Of a stretch of 64,000 nt of DNA, positions 50,182 through 61,087 are shown piece after piece. The stretch comes from Alphaproteobacteria bacterium AO1-B (lineage in GTDB: Bacteria; Pseudomonadota; Alphaproteobacteria; Rhizobiales; Stappiaceae): positions 248,001-312,000 of the forward strand of contig MLAX01000003.1 in assembly GCA_001890945.1 (NCBI GenBank). The letters run 5' to 3'. Position numbers and translations under genes: made by a program. Position 1 is the stretch's first letter, and every line of letters begins with the position of its first letter. The notes below the pieces were generated by a model that worked only from the letters and a program-made list of their open reading frames with translations, searched no databases and was not told the DNA's origin.

Positions 50182-51894
50182 ATGACATTGGCAACAGAAC
50201 CAGCGAGTTTTCTCCAGGTTCGGCGAACCCAGCCGAGGGCGGCGCGTAGCTCGGTTTCGTCGAGTGCGGTCAAATCGCGCGTTTATCTCGCCATGCTCGC
50301 TTTTGCCTGTGTTTACGCGGCCATCGGTGGCCGGTTGATCTATCTTGCCCAGATGGATGAGGCGCCGTCCCGGGCTTGGATTTCCGCGCAGGATTCTGTG
50401 GCCGCCTCCCGTCCAGATCTCATCGACCGCAATGGTGAGATCCTTGCCACCGACATCAAGACCGCGTCCCTTTATGCTGAGCCGCGCCGTATTCTCGACG
50501 TTGACGAAGCAGTCGAAGGGCTCACCCGTATCTTGCCCGATCTGGATGAGGCGCTTGTTCGCCGCCGTCTTGAGAGCGGGGCCGGATTTGTCTGGTTGAA
50601 GCGTGAAATGACACCGGACAAGGCAGAGCAGGTGCATGACCTTGGTTTGCCCGGTATCGGTTTCCTGTCTGAAAACCAGCGTTTTTACCCAGGTGGTCCG
50701 ACCGCGGGCCACATCGTCGGCGCAGTAAATGTCGACAATCAGGGTCTCAGCGGGATTGAAAAATACGTCGACGATCAATGGTTGCGCGACCTTCAGTCGA
50801 TCGGGTTTGCCTCTGGCCGCACCATGGAGCCGGTGCGCCTGTCCGTAGATCTCAGGGTCCAGCACGTCGTGCGCGACGAATTGGTCAAGGCAATGGAGCG
50901 GTATCGGGCCATCGCGGCCGCCGGTATCGTCCTGGATGCAAAGACTGGTGAAGTCGTCGCAATGTCGTCCTTGCCGGACTACGATCCGAACGACAGATCC
51001 GAAGCTTTGGAAAAGGACCGGCTGAACCGGGCGACCGGCGGTGTCTTTGAAATGGGCTCCGTGTTCAAGGCGTTCACGACCGCCATGGCATTGGATTCGG
51101 GAGCTGTTACGATCAATGACAGCTTCGATGCGACCCGCCCTCTGCGCGCTGCAGGCCGGACGATCACCGATTTCCACGGGAAAAACCGCATCCTGTCCGT
51201 GCCGGAAATCTTCATTTATTCATCCAACATAGGCACTGCAAAAATGATGCTGGCGACCGGGGTCGCGCGCCAGAAGGAATTCATGGAGCGGTTGCATCTA
51301 ACGAAGCGATTGCAGACGGAATTGCCTGAAAACGCAGCTCCCTTGTTGCCGCCGAAATGGAACGAATTGGCCGCGATGACCATCTCCTTTGGTCACGGCT
51401 TGTCGGTAACGCCGATGCAAACAGCGGTGGCCGCCGCGGCTATGGTCAACGGTGGCTCCTTGTTGCCACCGACCTTTGTGCCTCGGACACAGGAAGAAGT
51501 TAAGACGCTGAAGAAGCAAGTGATTTCACCTGAAGTCAGCCGCATGATGCGGTATCTCTTCCGCCTCAATGTTCTCTCCGGATCCGGGCGCCGAGCTGAT
51601 GTTCCAGGCTATACCGTCGGCGGCAAGACCGGGACGGCGGAGAAGATTGAAAACGGTGTCTATGTGTCAAACAAGCGGCGTAACTCCTTCCTTTCGGCCT
51701 TCCCGATGGACGATCCGAGATACGTGGTTCTGGTTGTTCTTGATGAGCCGAAATCGGAGCGGGAAGGTATTGGTGCAACAGCTGGATTGAACACAGCCCC
51801 TACGACCGGGGCGATCATTCGCCGCGCAGCACCGATGCTCGGTGTGATGCCGCGCTTTGGCAAAGGGGATGAACCGATCGAGATTTCCTATTAA
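50182..51894 (+). CDS. ftsI: Penicillin-binding protein 3 / septal transpeptidase FtsI
   Basis: 570 residues. An N-terminal cytoplasmic tail and membrane span (VYLAMLAFACVYAAIGGRLIYL, about 34-55), a pedestal domain (RPDLIDRNGEILATDIKT) and the transpeptidase. The active site motifs are GSVFKAF with the nucleophilic serine of SxxK, YSSNIG (SxN) and GGKTGTAEKI (KTG). It cross-links septal peptidoglycan with FtsW. The gene lies 13 bases after ftsL and 105 bases before murE, a somewhat larger gap than elsewhere in the cluster. Confidence 0.97.
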   Translation: MTLATEPASFLQVRRTQPRAARSSVSSSAVKSRVYLAMLAFACVYAAIGGRLIYLAQMDEAPSRAWISAQDSVAASRPDLIDRNGEILATDIKTASLYAEPRRILDVDEAVEGLTRILPDLDEALVRRRLESGAGFVWLKREMTPDKAEQVHDLGLPGIGFLSENQRFYPGGPTAGHIVGAVNVDNQGLSGIEKYVDDQWLRDLQSIGFASGRTMEPVRLSVDLRVQHVVRDELVKAMERYRAIAAAGIVLDAKTGEVVAMSSLPDYDPNDRSEALEKDRLNRATGGVFEMGSVFKAFTTAMALDSGAVTINDSFDATRPLRAAGRTITDFHGKNRILSVPEIFIYSSNIGTAKMMLATGVARQKEFMERLHLTKRLQTELPENAAPLLPPKWNELAAMTISFGHGLSVTPMQTAVAAAAMVNGGSLLPPTFVPRTQEEVKTLKKQVISPEVSRMMRYLFRLNVLSGSGRRADVPGYTVGGKTGTAEKIENGVYVSNKRRNSFLSAFPMDDPRYVVLVVLDEPKSEREGIGATAGLNTAPTTGAIIRRAAPMLGVMPRFGKGDEPIEISY

Positions 51895-51999
51895 GGAGAC
51901 TTAAAAGAAGCGAACTGGTCCGGCGGGGTCGCAGCCGAAATCCGGTCCGGTTTTAAGCTTCAAGAGAATGACGATGCACGAACCGGATGATCGGATGTT

Positions 52000-53469
52000 A
52001 TGCACCTTGAGCATTTAGCCGACGGCATGGATTTGCCGGACACGGCAAATGGCCTTTCTATAGAAGGACTGACCGCGGACAGCCGCAAGGTCCAACCGGG
52101 TTTTCTCTTTGCTGCCTTCAAGGGCTCCACGGTTGATGGTGTGCAGTTCGTTCCCAAAGCGGTCGAAGCGGGTGCAGTCGCTGTCCTGTGCGCAACCGAT
52201 GCAGCCGTGACTGTTCGTGCTCTCGTTCCGCCAACCATCGCGGTTCTCAGCGCAGACGAACCGCGCCTAGCATTTGCGAAGATGGCGGCGCGTTTCTATG
52301 GCCGTCAACCGGATACGATTGTTGCTGTCACCGGTACGGCGGGAAAAACATCGGTCGCCCATTTCGTGCGTCAGATCTTTCAAGCTGCAGGCCATCCGGC
52401 GGCCAGTCTTGGCACCTTGGGCATCATTAAGCCGGATGGCGAAAGTTACGGTGGGCTGACAACGCCGGACCCGGTGCAGCTTCAAAAGGATCTGGCAGAC
52501 CTTGCGAATGAAGGTATTCGCTATGCCGCTTTGGAAGCCTCGTCCCACGGCCTTGATCAATATCGCCTTGATGGTGTCCGGCTGACAGCTGCAGCCTTCA
52601 CCAACCTTGGCCGTGATCACATGGATTACCACCCGACCATCGAGGATTACCTGCAAGCCAAGCTGCGTCTCTTCAGTGAGCTGCTCCCGGCCGGCGGTCA
52701 TGTTGTTGTAGATCCGGGTGAAAAGTACACAGATCGCATATTGGCCATTGCCGAAGAGCGTGGATTGCCGGTTTTCACGGTTGGCGAGACGGGCAAGGAT
52801 CTCAAGCTGACCGGCTTGAGGCCGAGCGGTGCCGGGCAGCTTTTGACGGTCGAGACCTCGCGCGGCGAGTACAAGGTGACCCTTCCGCTCATTGGCCGGT
52901 TTCAGGTTTCGAACGCTTTGATTGCTGCAGGTCTTGCGATTACTGCCGGAATAGATACCGGCGCTGCACTTCGTGCTCTTGAGAACCTGAAAGGTGCTCC
53001 AGGCCGCTTGGAGCTCGCAGGGACAACTCCGGCTGGCGGTATGGTTTTCGTTGATTACGCGCACAAACCGGATGCTCTCGACAAAGCGTTGGCGGCACTA
53101 AAGCCGTTTGCCGAAGGGATCCTCTCTGTTGTGGTGGGCGCCGGTGGTGACCGGGATCCCGGCAAGCGTCCCCTGATGGGCGAAGCGGCAGCGCGTCACG
53201 CAGATTTGGTCATAGTGACCGATGACAACCCGAGATCGGAAGACCCGGCGACCATTCGCAAGGCCGTTCTTGCAGGTGCGCCGGGTGGTATTGAGATCGG
53301 AGATCGCGCAGAAGCAATTGCCGAAGGCATCCGGCGCCTGAAATCTGGCGATATCCTGTGCGTTGCCGGAAAGGGTCACGAAACCGGCCAGATTGTTGGC
53401 GACACAGTGATTCCTTTCTCTGATCATGACTCTGTGCGCCACGCTATAAATCAACTGGGAGTAAAATGA
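52000..53469 (+). CDS. murE: UDP-MurNAc-tripeptide synthetase MurE
   Basis: 489 residues. GLTADSRKVQPGFLFAA is the N-terminal domain motif, TGTAGKTSVAHFV the ATP loop, and VTDDNPRSEDPATIRKAV the DNPR motif that specifies meso-diaminopimelate as the added amino acid. GKGHETGQ near the C-terminus closes the active site. It adds the third residue to UDP-MurNAc-L-Ala-D-Glu in the cytoplasm. The stop overlaps murF by four bases. Confidence 0.97.
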   Translation: MHLEHLADGMDLPDTANGLSIEGLTADSRKVQPGFLFAAFKGSTVDGVQFVPKAVEAGAVAVLCATDAAVTVRALVPPTIAVLSADEPRLAFAKMAARFYGRQPDTIVAVTGTAGKTSVAHFVRQIFQAAGHPAASLGTLGIIKPDGESYGGLTTPDPVQLQKDLADLANEGIRYAALEASSHGLDQYRLDGVRLTAAAFTNLGRDHMDYHPTIEDYLQAKLRLFSELLPAGGHVVVDPGEKYTDRILAIAEERGLPVFTVGETGKDLKLTGLRPSGAGQLLTVETSRGEYKVTLPLIGRFQVSNALIAAGLAITAGIDTGAALRALENLKGAPGRLELAGTTPAGGMVFVDYAHKPDALDKALAALKPFAEGILSVVVGAGGDRDPGKRPLMGEAAARHADLVIVTDDNPRSEDPATIRKAVLAGAPGGIEIGDRAEAIAEGIRRLKSGDILCVAGKGHETGQIVGDTVIPFSDHDSVRHAINQLGVK

Positions 53470-54896
53470 GCGATCCGCTTTGGACATCTGAGGCCTTTAT
53501 CAATGCCTGTGGCGGAACCGCCAAAGGGGACGTGGGCGTGCACATAACCGGTATTTCCATCGACAGCCGAACTCTTGAGCCGGGTGATGCGTTCATCGCC
53601 ATCAAAGGTGATCGGCTCGATGGCCATGATTATGTTGCGGCCGCGCTTGAGGCAGGAGCGTCGTTGGCGCTTGTTGCCGAAGACAGCCTCGGTGATTTGC
53701 CTGATGACGGGCGTTATGCCGTTGTTGATGATCCGCTCGAAGCCATGCGCGCACTTGGTGTTGCCGCACGCGCCCGCACCAATGCCGGCATTGTCGCGGT
53801 TACCGGATCGGTTGGCAAAACAGGGACGAAGGAAGCCCTTCGTCTGGCGCTTGCGCCCTCCGGCAAGGTTCATGCATCGGTTGCCTCGTTCAACAACCAC
53901 TGGGGCGTCCCGCTGACGCTGGCGCGCATGCCCGCCGATACGGATTTTGGCGTCTTTGAAATCGGTATGAACCACGCGGGTGAAATCACGCCGCTGGTAC
54001 AGATGGTTCGGCCGCATGTCGCGATCATCACCACCGTCGAAGCGGTTCATATCGAGTTCTTCGAGTCAGTTGAGAAGATCGCCCAGGCGAAGGCGGAAAT
54101 CTTCAACGGGCTGGAGCCGGATGGCGTTGCGATCCTCAATCGGGATAACAAGCAATACGATCTGCTCCGGTTTTTGGCGGCAACCGCTGCCGTGCGCAAC
54201 GTTCAGACATTTGGCCAGAGCGGTTCGGAAGACAGCCATTTGAAAATGGCGGTCCCTACCGACGACGGCACGAGTGTGGAAGCCTCGATCCTCGGGCAGG
54301 ACGTGTCTTACGGAATTGGTGCCCCGGGTGCGCACCATGTGCAGAACAGCCTGGCGGTGTTAACCGCTGTGGCCGATCTGGGCGCGGATCTGCAGGAAGG
54401 CGCTGCCGCGCTCGGCGGTATGACTGCACCCAAAGGCCGCGGCGAGCAATGCCGTTTGTCCGTAGGCGGCGGCGAAGTGCTGCTGATTGACGAGAGTTAC
54501 AACGCCAACCCGGCGTCGATGCGCGCGGCATTTTCGGTTTTGGCGCAAGCCACGCCTGGCGGCTCCGGGCGGCGGATTGCGGTTATTGGCGATATGCGCG
54601 AACTCGGCACCGATGCCGACCAGCTTCATGCAGAACTTGAAGGTCCGATCTGCGAAGCTGCGATTGACAGGGTCTTCTGCGCCGGCCCGCACATGGCTGC
54701 ACTCTGGGATAAATTGCCGGACGAACTAAAGGCCCATCACCGCGAAGAGGCCAAAGACCTGATCGAGCTGTTGCTTAAAGACGTGCAGCCCGGTGATGTC
54801 GTGATGATCAAAGGTTCTTTGGGAACCCGCATGGGCCCGCTTGTCGAAGCCTTGAAAAAAGAATATCCGCCAGCAGACGACATCGAAGCGGCGTGA
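53466..54896 (+). CDS. murF: UDP-MurNAc-tripeptide:D-Ala-D-Ala ligase MurF
   Basis: 476 residues. ISIDSRTLEPGDAFIAIKGD begins the substrate domain, VTGSVGKTGTKEALRLAL is the ATP loop, FNNHWGVPLTLARMP and DESYNANPASMRAAF are hallmark motifs of MurF. It adds D-Ala-D-Ala to give the pentapeptide. ATGA overlap with murE, and mraY follows after ten bases. Confidence 0.97.
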   Translation: MSDPLWTSEAFINACGGTAKGDVGVHITGISIDSRTLEPGDAFIAIKGDRLDGHDYVAAALEAGASLALVAEDSLGDLPDDGRYAVVDDPLEAMRALGVAARARTNAGIVAVTGSVGKTGTKEALRLALAPSGKVHASVASFNNHWGVPLTLARMPADTDFGVFEIGMNHAGEITPLVQMVRPHVAIITTVEAVHIEFFESVEKIAQAKAEIFNGLEPDGVAILNRDNKQYDLLRFLAATAAVRNVQTFGQSGSEDSHLKMAVPTDDGTSVEASILGQDVSYGIGAPGAHHVQNSLAVLTAVADLGADLQEGAAALGGMTAPKGRGEQCRLSVGGGEVLLIDESYNANPASMRAAFSVLAQATPGGSGRRIAVIGDMRELGTDADQLHAELEGPICEAAIDRVFCAGPHMAALWDKLPDELKAHHREEAKDLIELLLKDVQPGDVVMIKGSLGTRMGPLVEALKKEYPPADDIEAA

Positions 54897-54906
54897 AGGA
54901 TAGCTG

Positions 54907-55989
54907 ATGTTTTATTTTCTCGGCCAGTTCGCCGACCAAGTCTCTGCTCTGAACGTTTTCCGGTACATCACGTTCCGGACAGGCGGGGCGATCATGACGG
55001 CCCTGTTCTTTGTCTTTCTGTTTGGGCCAAAGATTATCGCGAGCCTTCGGATCCGGCAGGGACATGGTCAGCCGATCCGTGCCGATGGCCCGGAAAGCCA
55101 CCTGTCCAAAAAAGGAACGCCCACAATGGGCGGATTGATGATCTTGTCCGGTGCTTTGGTGGCTGCGCTCCTATGGGCCGACTTGAGCAATCCGTATGTT
55201 TGGGTCGTGATCGGTGTGACCGTCGGCTTCGGGATGATCGGATTTTACGACGATTACCTGAAGGTCACGAAGTCCTCGCACAAGGGTTTCGGTGGCAAGG
55301 CGCGCTTGGGTCTTGAGTTCCTGATTGCCGCAACCGCGGCGTTTACCGTTACTGTGCTCGACACGACATCGTTCTCCGGAGCGCTGACATTTCCGTTCTT
55401 CAAAGATTTCACGCTCAATCTTGGCCTTATTTTCATTCCGTTCGCGGCCTTCGTCATGGTTGGCGCTGGGAATGCGGTGAACCTCACCGACGGCCTCGAC
55501 GGTCTGGCCATTGTGCCGGTTATGATCGCCTGCGCTTCCTTTGGATTGATCGCCTATCTCTCGGGCAACGCGGTGTTCGCGAACTACCTGCAGATCCACC
55601 ATGTGGCAGGCACCGGTGAACTCGCCGTCATCTGCGGTGCGGTGATCGGCGCTGGTCTTGGCTTCCTGTGGTTCAACGCACCTCCCGCGGCCATCTTCAT
55701 GGGGGACACCGGATCTCTGGCGCTCGGCGGAATGATCGGCGCGATCGCTGTTGCGACGAAGCACGAGATTGTTCTGGCAATCATCGGTGGCCTGTTCGTT
55801 CTAGAAGCGGTCTCGGTGATTGTTCAGGTGATGTCCTTCAAACTCACTGGAAAGCGTGTGTTTCGAATGGCGCCGATCCACCACCATTTCGAAATTCAGG
55901 GCTGGACCGAGAGTCAGGTGGTCATCCGGTTTTGGATCATATCGGTCGTCCTCGCCCTGATCGGCCTTGCCACACTGAAACTGAGGTAA
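54907..55989 (+). CDS. mraY: Phospho-MurNAc-pentapeptide translocase MraY
   Basis: 360 residues with about ten membrane segments. [29 protein letters not shown] with the catalytic aspartates, [13 protein letters not shown], and the HIHHH-like [12 protein letters not shown] loop are all MraY signatures. It makes lipid I from UDP-MurNAc-pentapeptide and undecaprenyl phosphate at the inner face of the membrane. Confidence 0.98.
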   Translation: MFYFLGQFADQVSALNVFRYITFRTGGAIMTALFFVFLFGPKIIASLRIRQGHGQPIRADGPESHLSKKGTPTMGGLMILSGALVAALLWADLSNPYVWVVIGVTVGFGMIGFYDDYLKVTKSSHKGFGGKARLGLEFLIAATAAFTVTVLDTTSFSGALTFPFFKDFTLNLGLIFIPFAAFVMVGAGNAVNLTDGLDGLAIVPVMIACASFGLIAYLSGNAVFANYLQIHHVAGTGELAVICGAVIGAGLGFLWFNAPPAAIFMGDTGSLALGGMIGAIAVATKHEIVLAIIGGLFVLEAVSVIVQVMSFKLTGKRVFRMAPIHHHFEIQGWTESQVVIRFWIISVVLALIGLATLKLR

Positions 55990-55993
55990 GGCG

Positions 55994-57394
55994 ATGATCG
56001 AAGTCACCACTCTTGAAGAACAAACCGTTGCGCTTTTCGGGCTCGGCGATTCCGGACTTGCCACTGCCAAGGCGTTGCAGGCGGGCGGGGCCAATGTGGT
56101 GTGCTTTGACGACAATGAAACGCGAGTTGACGAGGCGGCGGCTGCTGGCCTCAAAACCCAAGACCTGAAGACCATCGACTGGTCGGGCGTGTCTGCTCTT
56201 GTGCTGGCGCCGGGGGTTCCGCTGACACACCCGGTTCCCCATTGGTCCGTCGATCTGGCACGAACTGCCGGGGTTGAGGTGATCGGCGATGTCGAACTTT
56301 TCTGCCGCGAGCATCGTAAACTCTGTCCAGAAGCCCCGTTCATTGCGATCACCGGAACAAACGGCAAATCGACCACCACCGCTCTGATTGCGCATCTGCT
56401 GCGCGAACTGGGGTTGGATGTGCAGATGGGCGGGAACATAGGCACACCGGTCTTGGAGCTGGAACCGCCGCGTCCTGGCCGCCACTATGTGGTTGAGTGT
56501 TCATCCTACCAGATCGACCTTGCCCCAACGCTGGACCCGACGGTCGGACTTCACATGAACCTGTCGCCGGATCACCTGGACCGGCACGGTACGCTGGAAA
56601 ATTATGCCGCAATCAAAGAGCGGCTTGTGGCCGGTGCGAAAGTCGCGATTGTCGGCGTTGATGATCGCCTGTCTTCCATGATCGCCGACCGGTTGGAGCT
56701 GGCCCGCAAACCGGTCTGCCGCATCGCCGGCGAACGGGAGTTGACGGACGGCATCTACGCGCACCATGGCCGCCTGATTGAGGCCCATGATGGCGCGCAG
56801 ACCGAAGTCGCCCTGCTGGCGGGGATCGACAGCTTGCGCGGCGACCATAATGGTCAAAACGCCGCCGCTGCTTTTGCTTGTATGCGGGCGCTGGAAATAC
56901 CTGCCGATAAGATCGCAGCCGCAATGAAAAGCTTTCCTGGCCTTCATCATCGGATGGAGATTGTTGCCCGGACTGGCCGGACGCTCTTCATCAATGACAG
57001 CAAGGCGACCAACGCAGATGCTGCTGCCCGGGCGCTTGCGAGTTTCGACCGGATCTACTGGATTGCTGGTGGGCGCGCCAAGGCAGGTGGGATCTCTTCC
57101 CTGGACGAGTACTTCCCGAATATCGCGAAGGCCTTTTTGATTGGTGAGGCCGCAGAGGAGTTTGCCAAAACGCTGGATGGACATGTTCCGTACGCAGTGA
57201 GTGGTACACTCACGCAGGCCGTCCAAGATGCGGTGGCCGAGGCTGCAGAAGATGGCGCGGAAGAAATTGCAATTCTTCTATCTCCGGCCTGTGCATCTTT
57301 CGATCAATATGCCAATTTCGAACTGCGGGGCGCTGCTTTTGTAGATGCGGTGCGTGCCTTGCCTGGTGGTGGAAACACTCAGGAGGTCGCATAA
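55994..57394 (+). CDS. murD: UDP-MurNAc-L-alanine:D-glutamate ligase MurD
   Basis: 466 residues. [17 protein letters not shown] is an N-terminal Rossmann-like loop, [18 protein letters not shown] the ATP loop, [22 protein letters not shown] the typical MurD block (DSKATN), and [12 protein letters not shown] the C-terminal block. It adds D-glutamate to UDP-MurNAc-L-Ala in the cytoplasm. The gene follows mraY by four bases and ends directly before the ftsW ATG, with no gap. Confidence 0.97.
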   Translation: MIEVTTLEEQTVALFGLGDSGLATAKALQAGGANVVCFDDNETRVDEAAAAGLKTQDLKTIDWSGVSALVLAPGVPLTHPVPHWSVDLARTAGVEVIGDVELFCREHRKLCPEAPFIAITGTNGKSTTTALIAHLLRELGLDVQMGGNIGTPVLELEPPRPGRHYVVECSSYQIDLAPTLDPTVGLHMNLSPDHLDRHGTLENYAAIKERLVAGAKVAIVGVDDRLSSMIADRLELARKPVCRIAGERELTDGIYAHHGRLIEAHDGAQTEVALLAGIDSLRGDHNGQNAAAAFACMRALEIPADKIAAAMKSFPGLHHRMEIVARTGRTLFINDSKATNADAAARALASFDRIYWIAGGRAKAGGISSLDEYFPNIAKAFLIGEAAEEFAKTLDGHVPYAVSGTLTQAVQDAVAEAAEDGAEEIAILLSPACASFDQYANFELRGAAFVDAVRALPGGGNTQEVA

Positions 57395-58552
57395 ATGGTC
57401 TCACGCGCCGATCGCAGCCGGTTTGCCGAATGGTTTTGGACAGTGGATCATTATCTGCTGGCGGCCTTCAGTATTCTGCTTGTTTCCGGCGTGGTGTTTG
57501 CCTTTGCCGCGAGCCCGCCGGTCGCCGAACGCATTGGCGTTGATACCTTCTATTTCGTGAAACGGCAGGCCATGTTCACGATCCCGGCGCTCGGGATCAT
57601 GCTGGCCGCATCGCTCATGACGCCGCGGATGGTTCGCAGAGCCGCGCTCGTGCTGTTCACGATATCCGTGGTCTTGCTCATTGCGACCCTGTTCATGGGA
57701 TTTGAAACCAAGGGTGCCCGCCGCTGGATCTATATTGCCGGTGTATCCGTTCAGGCGTCGGAATATCTCAAACCGGCCTTTGTTGTGCTGATCGCGTTTT
57801 TGTTGTCTGAAAGCGGTCGCCGCCGAGAAGTGCCGGGCGTTCTATTCGCCTTTATTCTATTTGCTGTGTGCGCGATTCTTCTCGTGGCCCAGCCGGACTT
57901 TGGTCAGACCATGCTAATCGGCATGGTCTGGGCGGCATTGTTCTTTTTGAACGGGATCTCGTGGGTGATTATCGTTGCGCTCGGGATCATCGGGATTGCC
58001 GGTCTGTTCGCCGCTTATGCCTTCCTGCCGCACGTGACCAGCCGGGTTGACCGGTTCCTGGATCCAAGCACAGGCGATACCTTTCAGGTTGATACCGCGC
58101 TCGAAGCCTTCATGTCGGGTGGATGGTTCGGCCGGGGCCCGGGCGAGGGCACGGTGAAGCGGATCCTGCCGGACAGCCATGCTGACTTCATCTTCGCCGT
58201 GGTCGGCGAGGAGTTTGGTGTGATCGCCTGCCTCCTGCTGGTGATTGTTTTTGCCTTCATCGTGATCCGCGGATTGCAGCACGCGAGCCGGGACCAGGAT
58301 GCCTTCGGCCGGTTGGCGACCGCCGGTCTTGTTGTCCTGTTTGGGCTTCAGGCAACCATCAATCTATCGGTGAACCTGCACCTGGTTCCGTCGAAGGGCA
58401 TGACGCTGCCGTTCATTTCCTATGGGGGGTCCTCTCTTTTGGCGTCCGCCATGTCCGCCGGGGCCATTCTCGCGCTGACCCGCAAGCGGCCGCGGCCCAT
58501 GTCGAATGACACGGTCACGGTCAGCCGGCTGTCTCCGTCTTCCTTGATGTAA
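57395..58552 (+). CDS. ftsW: SEDS glycosyltransferase FtsW
   Basis: 385 residues with about ten membrane segments. ETKGARRWIYIAGVSVQASEYLKPAF is the SEDS motif region, and SHADFIFAVVGEEFGVIAC and PSKGMTLPFISYGGSSLLASA are signature loops. It polymerises lipid II at the septum together with FtsI. It starts one base after the murD stop. A short N-terminal cytoplasmic segment (SRADRSRFAEWFWTVDHYL) precedes the first membrane span. Confidence 0.96.
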   Translation: MVSRADRSRFAEWFWTVDHYLLAAFSILLVSGVVFAFAASPPVAERIGVDTFYFVKRQAMFTIPALGIMLAASLMTPRMVRRAALVLFTISVVLLIATLFMGFETKGARRWIYIAGVSVQASEYLKPAFVVLIAFLLSESGRRREVPGVLFAFILFAVCAILLVAQPDFGQTMLIGMVWAALFFLNGISWVIIVALGIIGIAGLFAAYAFLPHVTSRVDRFLDPSTGDTFQVDTALEAFMSGGWFGRGPGEGTVKRILPDSHADFIFAVVGEEFGVIACLLLVIVFAFIVIRGLQHASRDQDAFGRLATAGLVVLFGLQATINLSVNLHLVPSKGMTLPFISYGGSSLLASAMSAGAILALTRKRPRPMSNDTVTVSRLSPSSLM

Positions 58553-58568
58553 TTGTTGGCCCGGATTT

Positions 58569-59675
58569 ATGAGCAAAACCGTTTTACTCACAGCCGGCGG
58601 AACCGGCGGTCACCTGTTTCCAGCACAAGCACTTGCAAGTGAGCTGAGCCGCCGCGGCTGGACCGTCGAGCTGGCAACGGATGAGCGGGCCGACAAATAC
58701 GGCACAGAGTTTCCAGCCCGCAAGGTCCACATCATTGCCTCCGCCACTATCCGCGGCCGCAATCCGATTGCTCTGGCGAAAACCGCATTTCAGTTGCTGT
58801 TCGGAACGCTCCAAGCACGCAAGGTCATCAAGACCTTGAAGCCGGAGGTCGTTGCCGGTTTTGGCGGGTATCCAACCTTTCCGCCCATGTACGCGGCGCG
58901 TCTCACAAACACGCCGTCGATCCTGCATGAAGCCAATGCCGTCATGGGGCGGGCCAACAAACTCTTGGCCAAAGGTGTGTCGGCAATCGCCACCAGCGTG
59001 CCGATCGAAGATCTTCCGTCCGAATTGTCGGGCAAACTGGTCGAGACGGGCAATCCGGTCCGCGATGCTGTTTTAGATGCAGCCGAACTGAATTTCACTC
59101 CTCCGGGCTCTGGTGGTCCTTTGAAGCTGTTGGTTTTTGGCGGCTCTCAGGGCGCGCGGTTCTTTTCAGATCTCGTTCCTCCCGCCGTCGCGGAGCTGTC
59201 CGATGAACAGCGAAAACGGATCAAGATCGTGCAGCAGTGCCGCCCGGAAGATATGGAGCGGGTCCAGAAAGCCTATCAGGATCTTGGGGTTGAGGCGGAG
59301 TGTGCGCCGTTCTTTACAGACCTTCCTCAGCGGATCGCGCAGGCGCATTTGGTGGTTTGCCGCTCGGGTGCAAGCTCTGTTTCGGAGCTGAGCGTGCTCG
59401 GCCGGCCTTCCATCCTGGTGCCGTTGCCGGGGGCGATTGACCAGGACCAGGCTGCCAATGCCAAGGTTCTTGAGAAAGCCGGCGGCGCATGGCCGATCCG
59501 GCAGGTGGATCTGCACCCATCACGCCTTGCCAAGGAATTGATTCGTTTCATGGATGCGCCGGAGATGCTGGAGGCAGCCGCGAAGGCCGCCAAGCGCGTC
59601 GCAAAACCAGATGCCGTCAAACGGCTCGCCGACCTTGTTGAAAGCGTCGCGCAAAACAAGGGAGTACGGCCATGA
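58569..59675 (+). CDS. murG: UDP-GlcNAc transferase MurG
   Basis: 368 residues of the GT-B fold. [20 protein letters not shown] at the N-terminus, [14 protein letters not shown], and [14 protein letters not shown] are the acceptor-side motifs; [16 protein letters not shown] and [11 protein letters not shown] are donor-side motifs. It converts lipid I to lipid II at the inner membrane surface. The stop overlaps murC by four bases. Confidence 0.98.
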   Translation: MSKTVLLTAGGTGGHLFPAQALASELSRRGWTVELATDERADKYGTEFPARKVHIIASATIRGRNPIALAKTAFQLLFGTLQARKVIKTLKPEVVAGFGGYPTFPPMYAARLTNTPSILHEANAVMGRANKLLAKGVSAIATSVPIEDLPSELSGKLVETGNPVRDAVLDAAELNFTPPGSGGPLKLLVFGGSQGARFFSDLVPPAVAELSDEQRKRIKIVQQCRPEDMERVQKAYQDLGVEAECAPFFTDLPQRIAQAHLVVCRSGASSVSELSVLGRPSILVPLPGAIDQDQAANAKVLEKAGGAWPIRQVDLHPSRLAKELIRFMDAPEMLEAAAKAAKRVAKPDAVKRLADLVESVAQNKGVRP

Positions 59676-61087
59676 AGATGCCGCAGGATATTGGGCCGGT
59701 TCACTTCGTTGGGATCGGCGGCATCGGCATGAGCGGCATCGCGGAAGTGCTGAAAACGCTTGGATATCAGGTTCAAGGATCTGACATGGCTGAAAACGCC
59801 AATGTGCAACGCCTTCGTGCCAACGGCATTCCGGTCACTGTTGGCCATGCCGCTGAAAACCTCGGCGAGGCGGAAGTCCTTGTCGTCTCGTCTGCCATCA
59901 AGAAAGACAACCCGGAACTGGTCGCCGCCCGCGAAAAGCTGATCCCGGTCGTGCGCCGTGCCGAGATGCTGGCCGAGCTGATGCGCTTTAAGCAGGCGAT
60001 CGCGGTCGGTGGAACGCATGGCAAAACCACCACCACATCCATGGTTGCTGCCCTTCTGGATGCCGGGCATCTCGATCCGACCGTGATCAATGGTGGCATC
60101 ATCAACGCCTATGGCACCAACGCCCGGATGGGCAAGGGAGACTGGATGGTCGTGGAAGCCGATGAGAGTGACGGAACATTCGTCAAGCTCCCGGCCGACG
60201 TTGCCATCGTGACGAACATCGATCCGGAACACCTTGATCACTACGGTGACTTCTCGGGCGTCCAAAAGGCATTCCGCCAGTTCATTGACAACGTGCCGTT
60301 TTATGGTTTTGCCGTCATGTGCCTCGACCACCCGGAGGTTCAGACCATGATCGGCAACATCGAGGATCGCCGGATCGTGACTTATGGCACCAACCCTCAA
60401 GCGGATGTGCGGTTCACCGATGTTTCGATGGATGGTGGCAAATCGATTTTCTCGGTGACCATCCGCGATCGCCGCAGCGGGGAAGAGACCGAACTCAGCA
60501 ATTTGGTTCTGCCTATGCCGGGCCTTCACAACGTTTCCAATGCGACCGCGGCAATCGCTGTGGCCTCCCAGCTTGGCGTGTCGCCGGAGGATATTGAAAA
60601 AGGCATTTCGTCCTTCGGCGGTGTGAAGCGGCGCTTTACGTTCACCGGCGAAGCCAGCGGTGTTCAGGTTTTCGACGATTACGGCCACCACCCGGTCGAG
60701 ATCAAGGCGGTGCTGCATGCAGCCCGGGAATCCACCGATGGCAAGGTGATCGCGGTTATGCAGCCGCACAGATACACCCGCCTGCACAGTTTGTTCGATG
60801 ATTTCTCAAACTGCTTCAACGATGCAGACGCGGTCGTCATCACGCCGGTGTACGAGGCAGGAGAAAAGCCGATCGAGGGCGCGCGCCACACGGATCTAGT
60901 TTCCGGCTTGAAAACACGTGGTCACCGGCAGGTGCAGGCTATTAACGGCCCGGAAGAGTTGGCCTCTGTGGTGAAGGAATTGGCGGAACCTGGAGACTTC
61001 GTCATCTGTCTCGGTGCGGGCAACATCACCCAGTGGGCCTACGCGCTGCCGGATCAGCTGAACGCTCTGCAGAAGGAGGGGGCATGA
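59672..61087 (+). CDS. murC: UDP-MurNAc:L-alanine ligase MurC
   Basis: 471 residues. [18 protein letters not shown] is the N-terminal Rossmann-like loop, [18 protein letters not shown] the ATP loop, [12 protein letters not shown] and [18 protein letters not shown] the substrate-side motifs typical of MurC. It adds L-alanine to UDP-MurNAc. murG is overlapped by four bases at its start; murB is overlapped by four bases at its end. Confidence 0.98.
   Translation: MKMPQDIGPVHFVGIGGIGMSGIAEVLKTLGYQVQGSDMAENANVQRLRANGIPVTVGHAAENLGEAEVLVVSSAIKKDNPELVAAREKLIPVVRRAEMLAELMRFKQAIAVGGTHGKTTTTSMVAALLDAGHLDPTVINGGIINAYGTNARMGKGDWMVVEADESDGTFVKLPADVAIVTNIDPEHLDHYGDFSGVQKAFRQFIDNVPFYGFAVMCLDHPEVQTMIGNIEDRRIVTYGTNPQADVRFTDVSMDGGKSIFSVTIRDRRSGEETELSNLVLPMPGLHNVSNATAAIAVASQLGVSPEDIEKGISSFGGVKRRFTFTGEASGVQVFDDYGHHPVEIKAVLHAARESTDGKVIAVMQPHRYTRLHSLFDDFSNCFNDADAVVITPVYEAGEKPIEGARHTDLVSGLKTRGHRQVQAINGPEELASVVKELAEPGDFVICLGAGNITQWAYALPDQLNALQKEGA

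Noticed and set aside
59327..60787. 486-codon minus-strand frame opposite murG/murC
   Set aside because: Antisense shadow of two certain genes; no start signal, no domain.
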